DNA from: CAYLJJ01 sp964384025
GTDB lineage: Bacteria > Myxococcota_A > Bradymonadia > UBA7976 > UBA1532
DNA: 64,000 nt
Assembly: GCA_964384025.1 (NCBI GenBank)
Contig: CAYLJJ010000022.1
Span: forward strand, 1 to 64,000
Direction: 5' to 3'
The position numbers and the translations under genes are program-made. The notes beneath the pieces are model-generated. The model was given only the letters and a program-made list of their open reading frames with translations, had not been told where the DNA came from and did not search any database. Shown here one piece after another: positions 25,778 to 33,933 of this stretch; the stretch's first letter is position 1, and each line of letters opens with the position of its first letter.

Positions 25778-26257
25778 TTTTCGCCCTGGGCATAAGTTTA
25801 GGTTTACCTTTGCCTATTGCTTGAGTCGAGCGATTCTCCAGCACATTCAACCTGTATTAGATGCCAGTGTTTAGATTGTCACCACAACATGCTCTTTTGG
25901 GGTGTTCAATGAGATAGCTATGGAATCTATTCTAGAGGCGCGCAAGATTGCTGGATATACTGAGTTTATCACCAAATTGGACATTCCACCCAAATCAATA
26001 TTACCCCGACCCCAATAAACAGTTCCTCTTTTCGTCCCCATCTTACAACAATACGCCTAAATTTAAGTTGATACATAAAAATGGTCTTTCAATAATATAG
26101 TGCTTTGCATTATATGGTTACGAGCGATTTGGCATAAAAGGCGCCAGAAATTCTCATTGTTTATTAGTTAAACCTTCAAATCTACCAGTCATTAGTCCTC
26201 GCTATGAAATCACAACATAAACATGATCATATCATAAGTCGTTGTTTTTTGGGATAG
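25778..26257. other. AT-rich intergenic region with no intact gene
   Basis: Visibly richer in A/T than its surroundings. A plus-strand frame from about 25876 to 26019 (including MESILEARKIAGYTEFITKL) reads like protein but has no good start site and no recognisable family. The minus strand near 25780-25830 must hold the promoter of the SGNH operon. I see nothing else I can support. Confidence 0.5.
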
Positions 26258-26347
26258 GCTCACCGTTTTATCGAGCGCCCTGATATCACGGTTTATGGTT
26301 CTTCTGTCCCTGCGGGTACACGCTATGTACAAGAGACAGAGTGGTGA
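26258..26347 (+). pseudogene. Remnant: last 29 codons of a lost upstream gene
   Basis: The frame after an in-frame TAG (26255-26257) reads AHRFIERPDITVYGSSVPAG TRYVQETEW and then TGA at 26345-26347. There is no start codon or upstream frame, so this is only a C-terminal stub. Its stop overlaps a GTG start in the classic 4-nt GTGA arrangement with the next remnant, which indicates a former two-gene operon. The text resembles tails of AAA-family ATPases that pair with DUF4276 genes, but that identification is from memory and weak. Confidence 0.4.
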
Positions 26348-26547
26348 GCGAGGTAGGTGTTGCGCTCTTTGTCGAAGGCTGTACCTCATCCCCCCGAGAC
26401 CAAGCTGCGTTGAAGCACATCTGGAACGAGCATATTGCTGACAATCCACAGATGATCTGCTTTGCAGCGATCTCTAAAAAACAGGCGTTGTTTATAGAGC
26501 AAGATACTGAGAAATTGAGCGACAGCGTGAACTCAAAGACCAAGTAG
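26344..26547 (+). pseudogene. Remnant: N-terminal part of a DUF4276-like (TOPRIM-type) gene
   Basis: GTG 26344 begins VSEVGVALFVEGCTSSPRDQ, with the strand-loop VALFVEG that opens DUF4276/TOPRIM-like proteins. Similarity to that family stops after about 35 residues and the frame ends at 26547, well short of the roughly 200-residue family length. It is coupled by a GTGA overlap to the upstream remnant. ATPase plus TOPRIM-like pairs are common in phage-defence modules, so this may be the fossil of one. Moderate to low certainty. Confidence 0.35.
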
Positions 26548-26658
26548 TCTTCTAACAAGCCCCAAGCAGAGGAACGGTCAGGGGCTCATCTCCTCGATTC
26601 TGAGTTGGTATAACTTTTGTAAAAGTCGCAACTCTCTCAAAAATAGAAGGAAGCAGAT

Positions 26659-27276
26659 ATGAGCCCTCCTCTTCGAAGCTTTTGCCTCCTCTCTCTCCTA
26701 TTTATCCCTCTTCAAACTCAAGCAGGGAACCACTTCATCCTGGAGCTAAAAGGTGGCCTCTCTGAGCCGATGGGGATCAGCAGTGATCGCGTAGAGGCGG
26801 GCGGCTCTCTGGGCTTCAATTTTGGACTGGGAGGACGTATCCCAGGGTTTCGCCCAGCCTACTATCTGGTGGGCGGGTTGGCGGGAGGGGGAGGAAGCTA
26901 TAGTGGGCCTCTTCGCTCCGGCTCCCCTTTGGTCTTACAGGATCGCCAAGAGTGGTTTTTGGGGGGTCGCTTCTACCTGCCCTTAGCGCGTCGCCTTCGT
27001 TTGATGCTTCAACTGGCCCTGGGCGAAACGGAGATCCTCTCCTGCGTCAAGCGAGAGGGTTTCCCCAACCTCCTGCTCCAAGATCAATTCTTCACCCTCT
27101 TTATGGAGCTGGGGTTACAGTTCCGCCTCAACAATCACTTCTCCCTGGGGGCTTCCATAGACACCGGAATCTATCCCAACTCAGACGCCTTAGATGCTGT
27201 CGCCCGAGCAGCCCAGCTTCAGGAGGGTGGTGACGCTCGCCTACAGGGCAGCCTAGCTCTCACTTTCCATTTTTGA
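26659..27276 (+). CDS. Outer membrane beta-barrel protein, small
   Basis: 205 residues. Signal peptide (FCLLSLLFIPLQTQA), then glycine-rich alternating strands (LGFNFGLGGRIPGF, LVGGLAGGGGSYSG, LRLMLQLALGETE) and a C-terminal FHF, the terminal aromatic expected for BAM-dependent insertion. Size fits an 8-strand OmpA/OmpX-like barrel. GAAGGAAG lies about 5 nt before the ATG. The next gene starts 27 bp downstream on the same strand, so both are probably co-transcribed. Function unknown. Confidence 0.75.
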   Translation: MSPPLRSFCLLSLLFIPLQTQAGNHFILELKGGLSEPMGISSDRVEAGGSLGFNFGLGGRIPGFRPAYYLVGGLAGGGGSYSGPLRSGSPLVLQDRQEWFLGGRFYLPLARRLRLMLQLALGETEILSCVKREGFPNLLLQDQFFTLFMELGLQFRLNNHFSLGASIDTGIYPNSDALDAVARAAQLQEGGDARLQGSLALTFHF

Positions 27277-27303
27277 GCCATGCCACTCTTGAAGGAGCCT
27301 TCT

Positions 27304-28149
27304 ATGAAAAGTCTCGTTCTCCTCAGTCCCCTCCTCCTGGCTTGGACAGGCAGCGGAGAGGGAGTCGTTCAATGGACCGCAGGGGGAGCTGAAGGGGCTC
27401 AAGAGAGTCAACGTCTCCCCGTAGATGTGGTGGCGCGAGTAACACCAGATCAACAAACCCAGATGATCCTGAGCTTCGCCCTCCCTCAAGATGTCGGAGA
27501 TGGGATCCTCTCTCTGCGGCTGGATGATCGTCTGCGTTACGCTGGTCCCGTTGAGCTGCCTGACTCTCGCGTTCAGCTGCGTTATCAAGAGTATGGTCTG
27601 GATGGAGAGGTTCGCTTTAGGGCTCAAGAGAGGCTTCAGGGACGAATCCTCTTTGATGGTACTGATGGTCGCTGGGCAGAGATGAAGGTGCTTTTAGGGG
27701 ATGCTCAGAGCCCAACTTGGAGGAGCCTAGAGCGTCTAGAGATTAACCTACGCCCTGTAGATCCAGCCGAGGAGGATGAACCCGTTCCAGATGAAGCTCT
27801 CCAAGCTCCTGGAGATGGAGGCTGTGATCCAGGCTGGATTGAAGATGATGGGTATGAAGATAATGATTATGAAGATGATTATGAGGAGGGAGGCAGCGGC
27901 TGTGAGGGAGATGATCTGGATGATGGGAGCAGTGACTCCACCTCAGATTCAGGCGGTTGTGAAGGCAGCAGCGACAGCAGCACAGACTCCAGCGGCTGTG
28001 GGGGTGATGATATCGATACCGGCGGAGACTCAGGCTGCCGCGCCAGCCGAAGAGCGAGGCGCAATCCCTGGCTCCTTCGTGCCCTTAACTGGGTCCCCTG
28101 GCTGCTCTGCTTCCTCTCCCTACGTCTCCTCAGGCGCCGCTCCTCTTAA
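27304..28149 (+). CDS. Secreted protein with acidic Ser/Gly/Cys-rich tail and C-terminal anchor
   Basis: 281 residues from ATG 27304 (AAGGAG 6 nt upstream; the in-frame ATG at 27280 lacks a site). Signal peptide MKSLVLLSPLLLAWTGSG. A beta-rich domain covers about 25-155. A low-complexity tail follows at about 165-245 (EDNDYEDDYEEGGSGCEGDD, repeated SDSGGCEGSSDSS). The end is GCRASRRARR, a hydrophobic segment (WLLRALNWVPWLLCFLSL) and RRRSS, similar to MYXO-CTERM-type anchors with Cys before the helix and an Arg cluster after it. Acidic repeats may bind Ca2+ or basic surfaces. A decayed copy of its tail lies at 30627-30723. Confidence 0.75.
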   Translation: MKSLVLLSPLLLAWTGSGEGVVQWTAGGAEGAQESQRLPVDVVARVTPDQQTQMILSFALPQDVGDGILSLRLDDRLRYAGPVELPDSRVQLRYQEYGLDGEVRFRAQERLQGRILFDGTDGRWAEMKVLLGDAQSPTWRSLERLEINLRPVDPAEEDEPVPDEALQAPGDGGCDPGWIEDDGYEDNDYEDDYEEGGSGCEGDDLDDGSSDSTSDSGGCEGSSDSSTDSSGCGGDDIDTGGDSGCRASRRARRNPWLLRALNWVPWLLCFLSLRLLRRRSS

Positions 28150-28167
28150 GACCTATCTGATCCAGAA

Positions 28168-28413
28168 CTAAGGATCCTTCCCCTGATGGGTCATGTGCAT
28201 GTCTATGTTTCCAGGTCCATCGCTTCCTGGCGCTGTGCCATAATTGGTCAAGCTCCAAGCCATCGCTTCGTTGTTGGAGGCATAGGTTCCATCTTCATCA
28301 GTATAGAGTCTCCAACGCAGAAGATCGTCACCGCTGCCCGCTTCGCAGTCGGACTCATTGAAGGAACTCTTAAGTTTTGGCGGATTCCGCCTCAGAATTC
28401 TCCTGAAGATGGC
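28168..28413 (-). pseudogene. C-terminal remnant of an unidentified gene
   Basis: 82 codons open between an in-frame TGA (28414-28416) and TAG (28168-28170), with no start codon near the upstream end. The translation is protein-like, e.g. SDCEAGSGDDLLRWRLYTDE then GTYASNNEAMAW and GSDGPGNIDMHMTH. That composition suggests the end of a secreted protein. It fills most of the 28150-28501 gap. Family not recognised. Confidence 0.35.
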
Positions 28414-28501
28414 TCACTATCTATCTTCGGTCAGTCTCATTTCCGAGGTTCATCATAGTCTGCCCTATATAACCGCGCTGGATCTCCTGATATCGGTATA
28501 A

Positions 28502-30325
28502 TTAAACACTCAGATTGGATATAGAGCTATCAAGGGAGGTCGCAAGCTTTGAAAGATTCTTTGCAGCGAGGCTAGAATCATTAGCTCGATTTGTAACACT
28601 ATCAGCCATAACATTAAGGGTATCTGCAGCGGCAGAGACTTCTTGAATTTCATTGACCGTAGTGTGGATTGTACTCCGCATATTTTGCTCGATATAGTCA
28701 TCGATTTTTGATGCTTGTAGATAAACTGTATTGATATGTATAACCATATCCTTGATCTGATCAGAAATTTCCTGAGTCGTCTTGGCAGATTGGTTTACAT
28801 TCTCTGAAACCTCTGTTACAGCGGTGGACTGTTCAACCGCGGCAGATGCGATGCTTTGCATCACACCGTCAACCTCGAACGCTGAAGTGCTCAGCTCATC
28901 GATGAAGCCAGCACAGCGTTCTACAGAGGTTTGAACATGCGTCACCTGCCCCCCGATCCGCTCAATGGAAGTAAAGGTTGTCTTGGCAAACTCCTCAATC
29001 TCACGCGCGACCACTGCAAAGCCTTTACCAAACTCTCCAGCTCTCGCAGCTTCAATGGCGGCGTTGAAGGCGAGGATGTTAGTGCGTTCAGCTACGTCGC
29101 GGATCATTTCAATCACCTCGATCATCTCATCAGCTACGACCTTTAACTGCTCCATTTCAGCCTGAACAGCGGTAGATTGTTCAGTTGTACGTCCGCTGAT
29201 TTCGGTGGCATTTACGCAATTACACGAGATTTCCTCGATCGAGAATGAGAGCTGCTCAGTCGCTGCAGCGACTGTGTTTGTGTTGTTCGCGAGGTCCTCG
29301 ACGCCATCTACAACTCGCCGTGCGCCTGCGTTCAGATCACCTGCGATCTTTGCCAGCGTCGTGGCTCCCTCCAACATCTGATCACCGGTTTCACGCATCG
29401 TTTGCATCTGCACAACAATCCGCTCAGTGCCTGTTTGCATCTGCACAGCGCAAGCTGAGACCCCGTGAGCTTGCTCAGTCATCAGAGTCGAGGTCGCCTC
29501 TAACTCATCGCTCTGGACAGTCAACTCACCGCTGTTGTCTTGAATCTCACTTACTAAGGTCACCAGATTTAGGCGCATCTTTTCAAATGCACGTGCCAGC
29601 TCACCTAACTCATCAGCGCTGTTGGAGATGGTGGTTGTGTGGTTGAGCTGGCCTTCCGCGATAGCCAATGCGGCGTCGCGTGTGTTGCGTAGGGTTGTGG
29701 TGACTCGTCTCACGAAGATGCCAGCGATCAGCAGAGCCAAGACCGTCGTAATTGCAAATGCCAACAGGAGGGAGATCTGAGCTGAAGTTTGTGCAGCCTG
29801 ACTGGCCTTGAGCTTCACCGTAAAGTGTGTGTCCGCGCGCTCCACGAGTTTATTGACCGAGGCGTTGATCTTCGCGGCGAATGGATCGAAGACCTCCATG
29901 AAAGGGTTACCCAAGTCTGGCCCCCCCTTGATGTAGGCGGCTGCCATCTTCTTGCCCATGGTGTAGTACTCGTCGAATTCAATCCTGAGGGCATTCAGCG
30001 CTGCAGCCTCCTGGGGAATAAGTATCTTGAGTTTGGCTAACATCGCCTCAAAGTCTTTGGCGTAGGTCTCAGCCTCTGCATAACCATCATCAAAGCCCTC
30101 TGCCCCGCGCGTCGCGCTGATGTCGGTGAGCCACTGTTGCACCTCCACCACATCGAACTTGAGTTGGGCTGCGAAGTGGCTGGCAGGGTAAGCTTGTTCG
30201 AGGGCCTCAGTCGTGAGTTCCTCAGCGATCCGAAGCTTCAGGTGTAAGACGCCCGCTCCAATCGCTGTGGTTCCGATGATCACAATGAGTATCAATGTCA
30301 GCTTTTGGGCAAAGTTTAGGCGCAT
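28502..30325 (-). CDS. Methyl-accepting chemotaxis protein
   Basis: 607 residues from ATG 30325. TM1 at about 8-28 (LTLILIVIIGTTAIGAGVL), a periplasmic helical sensor domain at about 30-175, TM2 (ISLLLAFAITTVLALLIAGIF) and a HAMP domain (RDAALAIAEGQLNHTT). The long coiled-coil signalling domain carries the hairpin tip VAERTNILAFNAAIEAARAG and GKGFAVVAREIEEFA. The tip binds CheA/CheW. The ligand is unknown; no che genes are in the window, so it is an orphan receptor. The coding sequence uses more varied codons than its neighbours. An upstream ATG at 30373 would add 16 residues before TM1. Confidence 0.9.
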   Translation of the reverse strand: MRLNFAQKLTLILIVIIGTTAIGAGVLHLKLRIAEELTTEALEQAYPASHFAAQLKFDVVEVQQWLTDISATRGAEGFDDGYAEAETYAKDFEAMLAKLKILIPQEAAALNALRIEFDEYYTMGKKMAAAYIKGGPDLGNPFMEVFDPFAAKINASVNKLVERADTHFTVKLKASQAAQTSAQISLLLAFAITTVLALLIAGIFVRRVTTTLRNTRDAALAIAEGQLNHTTTISNSADELGELARAFEKMRLNLVTLVSEIQDNSGELTVQSDELEATSTLMTEQAHGVSACAVQMQTGTERIVVQMQTMRETGDQMLEGATTLAKIAGDLNAGARRVVDGVEDLANNTNTVAAATEQLSFSIEEISCNCVNATEISGRTTEQSTAVQAEMEQLKVVADEMIEVIEMIRDVAERTNILAFNAAIEAARAGEFGKGFAVVAREIEEFAKTTFTSIERIGGQVTHVQTSVERCAGFIDELSTSAFEVDGVMQSIASAAVEQSTAVTEVSENVNQSAKTTQEISDQIKDMVIHINTVYLQASKIDDYIEQNMRSTIHTTVNEIQEVSAAADTLNVMADSVTNRANDSSLAAKNLSKLATSLDSSISNLSV

Positions 30326-30970
30326 GTTATTCCCAGCTCGGTCGAAAATTGTCGAGGGTTTATGAAGCACCACGACTTTAATTTAGCCAGATGAACAATC
30401 GTCGTAAAAAGGAAGATGGTTCGTGATGGATGGGTCTTAATTTACTTAACTTATTACGGTTGAGTTAGCTCAATACAACAATCCAGACTATCTGCTCCGT
30501 CAGCCCGCTCTCAAGCTTTCTAGTGCTTGGATGAGCTGATCAGTGAGCATCAGGTCATCTCTGCAAAGAAATCAGGAATGGGATTTGAACAGCTCTTCGG
30601 TCTGAGAGCAAGGTTCAATTCATGACGGAGGCTGTGATCCAGGCTGGAATGAGTATGAAGATAATGACCGTGAAGATGGTTATGAGGAGGGAGGCAGCAG
30701 CTGTGGGGGTGATGACATCGAGGCCCAATATACGTTTTGGGGTCGTGAAACATATATTAAACCTCGATAAAATCTGCGCCTGGACCTGAATTTTCGCCAT
30801 CTATATCGTAGATGGAATCTGGAATACGGCCAGGGAACGTCGGCAGAGGGAACATTCAAAATAAGCTGTCTGGACTCAAGCTCAGGGCCAAGGCCCTGGA
30901 GATGAAAGGTTACAGCATAGCTGACATTGCAAAATCTACGCTTAGGGCTCGACAGGAACAATGTCGCCGA
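30326..30970. other. Gene-poor region with remnants
   Basis: About 645 bp between the chemoreceptor gene and the 3' end of the lipoprotein gene. It holds the duplicated acidic-tail fragment (30627-30723) and, on the plus strand near 30864-30945, a frame reading LRAKALEMKGYSIADIAKST that resembles a recombinase helix-turn-helix but has no complete gene. No intact coding sequence is visible. Confidence 0.5.
30627..30723 (+). repeat. Degenerate duplicate of the acidic-tail segment of the 27304-28149 gene
   Basis: Matches 27816-28014 in order: GGAGGCTGTGATCCAGGCTG is identical in both, then TATGAAGATAATGA, GAAGATG, TTATGAGGAGGGAGGCAGC, and finally TGTGGGGGTGATGA followed by ATCGA. Two stretches present in the parent (about 12 nt early and about 90 nt late) are missing. 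The frame is still open here (GGCDPGWNEYEDND) but there is no start codon. Same orientation as the parent, 2.8 kb away. Confidence 0.75.
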
Positions 30971-31795
30971 TCACTCCAATACAAACTCCAAGGTGTTTGA
31001 GCCGGGGTGGAGGCGGTGGGTCTGAGCAGGAGCAACAGGCTCTCCCTCCTGAGGGAGCATCCCCCCAGGGATGCTGTTCTGATAGGACTGGAAGGTCACC
31101 TCACCCGCCTCCCAAGGGATCTCCTGTCCTGTAACCGTGGAGGAGCTGCTCAACTCCACCTCCAAAGGAAACTGGGGCTGCTCAAAGAGATGATAGTAGC
31201 TGGGCATACCGATGCTTGAGCCTCGGGTCCCATAAAAAAGAGCCGGTTCAGAACCACAGTGATCACAGCTGATCTTCAGGCTGATGCTGATGCTCTCCTC
31301 TTCAACATCAGCCCCCCCATCCTCTGTTGAGCCTATATCTTCTTCTACACCACCATCCTGAACACCCTCATCTACTCCTGCACCCTCCAGATGAAGCTCC
31401 ACTTCTAAATCAACACGGCCTCCTTCAGGGAGAGTTATGGGCAGCGAAAGAGCGCCCTCGGGGAGACGATTGACTGGATCTAAGCCTGGCTTGGGCTGAA
31501 AACCATCGCTGTCGTCAACATCCATATAAACATAGAGGCAGATCTCTCCTGCAGGGAGCCCCTCAAGATCTCCCTCCACCGGAAAGCTGCTTACCGAAAA
31601 CTGAGGAGGCTCCAACATCAGCGGGGGCATGGTGAAGGGACAGATCATCACCGCAGCGGTGATCACCGCGCCCTCTGGAACTGGACCGTCATAGTCAAGC
31701 TTTAGGTGGACGGTCCCGCTCCCAGAGGAGCGCTCTATTTCATCATCAACGCAGCCCAAGAGGCCAAGCGCTGCTAGGCAGAGCAGGATCTTCAA
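30971..31795 (-). CDS. Lipoprotein of unknown function (third gene of envelope operon)
   Basis: 274 residues with a short lipoprotein signal (KILLCLAALGLLGC). Two beta-rich segments (about 25-130 and 170-274) flank an acidic Asp/Glu/Gly linker (EGVQDGGVEEDIGSTEDGGA). SCDHCGSEP near 178 offers a Cys pair. ATG overlaps the stop of the upstream beta-barrel gene by 4 nt, so translation is coupled. Probably an outer membrane or periplasmic partner of that barrel. No family recognised. Confidence 0.75.
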   Translation of the reverse strand: MKILLCLAALGLLGCVDDEIERSSGSGTVHLKLDYDGPVPEGAVITAAVMICPFTMPPLMLEPPQFSVSSFPVEGDLEGLPAGEICLYVYMDVDDSDGFQPKPGLDPVNRLPEGALSLPITLPEGGRVDLEVELHLEGAGVDEGVQDGGVEEDIGSTEDGGADVEEESISISLKISCDHCGSEPALFYGTRGSSIGMPSYYHLFEQPQFPLEVELSSSSTVTGQEIPWEAGEVTFQSYQNSIPGGMLPQEGEPVAPAQTHRLHPGSNTLEFVLE

Positions 31796-33093
31796 AACAT
31801 CACCTTGAGTTCAGAGAAGAGGCGGCTTTGACCCTCTAAGCGGCCAAAAGTGGTCCCCGAGGGGCCTCGAAAGAGGATGGTTCCCAAGTAGATCCGAGTC
31901 GCTGGCAGAGGGTCCCAAGCCAGGAAGGTCAGGGCCAAGAGGTTGGTGTCGGGGAGGTTAACGAGGCTCATGAGCTGCCACTTTAGCTCCTCGCTGAAGG
32001 CGTAGCGGAGGCGGCCTACAAGGCGGTGCTGGAGGCTGCGCTCCACATAGGGATCGGGCTCTCCTAGAGCCTGACGAGCCTCGAACTCCGCTTGGCGATC
32101 ATATCCCAACGGGAAGGTCTGACCATATTGTAGGTTGAGGCTGAGGCTGTTGCTGACTGTCCAATCTAAGCCCCCCACCCAAGAGAGCCTGCGGTTGTCT
32201 ATGAAGGGATCTTCTCCAGAGTCATCTTCGGTATGAAGATAGCCCCCCTCCAACTTAAGAGAAAGGGGGCCTAAGAGAGCCTCCGCCTCCAAGCCCAGGA
32301 CAGAGAGGCTGTGGTAAATGGGGGTGAAGCGGATCAGCTCGGTGTTAAAGCCCTCCCCTTCGGTCTCCATATGTAGGGAGAAGATCCGGTCATGTCCCCG
32401 ATAGGCGCTCAAGCCCAGATAAAACAGGTGGCCCTCATAGCCCAGCCTGAGCGCGCTCTCCCAATCGCTGGGGCGCCTTGAAGGCAGCACAGCCTGAGCT
32501 TGCTCTACCTGGATCTCGGCCCCTGGAGGACCCATACTGTCTGGAAGATCCAGAGCCATCCGTGTGGGCTGAAAGAAGGGCAGGAGGGCCGCCTCCAAGA
32601 TCAGCTCTCCTAGATAGAGTCGCAGGTCCAGAGCATCGACAGGCAGCCGAAAGTTTTCCTTCTCAGCAGACATGCTGTTGAAGTCCCAAGGGGCCAGCAG
32701 ATCCAAAACCCCACCCCATTCAAATCGTCCCCAGAAGAGAAACTGGCGACCCAAGCGAAGATCCAGGGGACCCAAGCTGATCAAGTCGATATAGGCCTCT
32801 TTAGGAAAAACTCGAAAACCATCGTCTGGATCATCTGTGGGCTGCCGTGCTGCAGAGAGGCCCTCATATTCAAAGTTGAGGCTGGCCTCGTAGGCCACCC
32901 GCTCAGAGGGTCGCCCGTCCAGACGCAGTTGAAGCCGAAAGCCTCCTCGATCTTGAAGCAGAGCGGGACCCTCATGATGATCCATGAGCCCCAGCTGAGC
33001 GAGGCCCCCCGAGTGGTCCAGATAATCGTAGATGTTGAGGTATCCCCTCAACTCAGGTGCGCTGAGGAGGAGGCTCACGAGGAGAGTTGTCAT
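31792..33093 (-). CDS. Outer membrane beta-barrel protein, DUF1302-like
   Basis: 433 residues with a short signal peptide (TTLLVSLLLSAP). Alternating strands throughout, with LDLRLGRQFLFWGRFEWGGV then LDLLAPWDFN, the 'GRQ..WG...D...P.D' pattern seen in DUF1302/alginate-export-like barrels. It ends in KVMF with the expected terminal Phe. Starts 4 nt inside the LolA-like gene (ATGA) and overlaps the following lipoprotein gene by 4 nt. The LolA-like plus DUF1302-like pair often accompanies RND/MMPL exporters; none is present here. Substrate unknown. Confidence 0.78.
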   Translation of the reverse strand: MTTLLVSLLLSAPELRGYLNIYDYLDHSGGLAQLGLMDHHEGPALLQDRGGFRLQLRLDGRPSERVAYEASLNFEYEGLSAARQPTDDPDDGFRVFPKEAYIDLISLGPLDLRLGRQFLFWGRFEWGGVLDLLAPWDFNSMSAEKENFRLPVDALDLRLYLGELILEAALLPFFQPTRMALDLPDSMGPPGAEIQVEQAQAVLPSRRPSDWESALRLGYEGHLFYLGLSAYRGHDRIFSLHMETEGEGFNTELIRFTPIYHSLSVLGLEAEALLGPLSLKLEGGYLHTEDDSGEDPFIDNRRLSWVGGLDWTVSNSLSLNLQYGQTFPLGYDRQAEFEARQALGEPDPYVERSLQHRLVGRLRYAFSEELKWQLMSLVNLPDTNLLALTFLAWDPLPATRIYLGTILFRGPSGTTFGRLEGQSRLFSELKVMF

Positions 33094-33821
33094 CTGCGAG
33101 AGAGCGCTCGGCGGCTGAAGATCTCTTTAGAGAGCCCCTGATTGATCCTCCTCTTCAGGATCTTTATTTCAGTGATTTTTTTCTCTCCTCCCTCTTGGTG
33201 ATCGATGGCGCGGATCTGGGTTGGGAGAAGACCTCCTGCGGTCTGTTCAAAGGCCAGGACCTCTTGAGTCCTTAGAACTTTGCCCCCCTTGATGAACTCC
33301 AACTGGCGAACGATGGGGGTCTTATCCAGGCAGAGACGAAAGGCTTCAAAACCGAACTGGCGCTCCACTTTTGAGTTGAGAGGGCGTCCCCTGAAGAGCT
33401 TACATCGCACCCCGTTGATCTCTCTCATCTCATCCAGAGCTTCAAACTGGAAGAGCTCTGGACGGAGCTTAAAGAATCCCAGGCTGAGCATATCCCTGAT
33501 CATATAGTTGCTGGCATCAAGGGGCAGGGTCATTACTCGGCGAATCGCTTTGATATATATCGCCCAGGTGTCCTGAGCGTCGCGAGGGGCCAAGGCCAGA
33601 AACTTCATCCCTTTGAGCTTGATGGGCTTCTCAAAGTCTAGACGGAGCATCTGCCCCTCTTCATCTGCCCGTATCCTCAGCAGCATCTCCTTGGGCTTGT
33701 TTCCATCGGAACTGACCTGGAGTTGCAGGGTCGCGCTCCAGTCTTTCCAGCTCAGGGTCTTCTGAAACTGTTCTAGACCCGGAGGGAGAGAGGAGAGGAT
33801 TATGAATAGGTTAAGCAGCAC
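33090..33821 (-). CDS. LolA-like outer membrane lipoprotein-sorting family protein
   Basis: 243 residues with a signal-like N-terminus (MLLNLFIILSSLPPG). The body has the curved-sheet pattern of LolA-like proteins: WSATLQLQVSS, EMLLRIRADEEGQMLRLDFE, KGMKFLALAP, MIRDMLSLGFF and GVRCKLFRGRP. In this subfamily the concave sheet is thought to bind a lipid or lipoprotein in the periplasm. It is the first gene of a three-gene operon with the beta-barrel and lipoprotein. The mature protein is basic at its C-terminus (KRRINQ... RRALSRR). Confidence 0.75.
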   Translation of the reverse strand: MLLNLFIILSSLPPGLEQFQKTLSWKDWSATLQLQVSSDGNKPKEMLLRIRADEEGQMLRLDFEKPIKLKGMKFLALAPRDAQDTWAIYIKAIRRVMTLPLDASNYMIRDMLSLGFFKLRPELFQFEALDEMREINGVRCKLFRGRPLNSKVERQFGFEAFRLCLDKTPIVRQLEFIKGGKVLRTQEVLAFEQTAGGLLPTQIRAIDHQEGGEKKITEIKILKRRINQGLSKEIFSRRALSRR

Positions 33822-33933
33822 GATCTCTCCATTATTTGCGTTTTGCTAAATCCAACACCATTTTTTATCTATATTTTCGATGGCTGTAAATAAACGGGAA
33901 AGGAGAGCAATGAGGCGATCTTGAGTTAGAGCC

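Noticed and set aside
26210..26558. Two overlapping minus-strand frames in the AT-rich gap
   Set aside because: They lie antisense to the coupled remnants, have no ribosome-binding sites and read as random, Cys/Ser-rich text.
28186..28458. 90-codon plus-strand frame after the acidic anchored protein
   Set aside because: The opposite strand reads as a far more convincing secreted-protein tail; the plus frame has no start site.
30812..31000. Recombinase-like helix-turn-helix gene (LRAKALEMKGYSIADIAKST)
   Set aside because: Only about 25 residues look right, with no start site, no catalytic part, and the end overlaps the antisense lipoprotein gene; at most a fossil, possibly chance.
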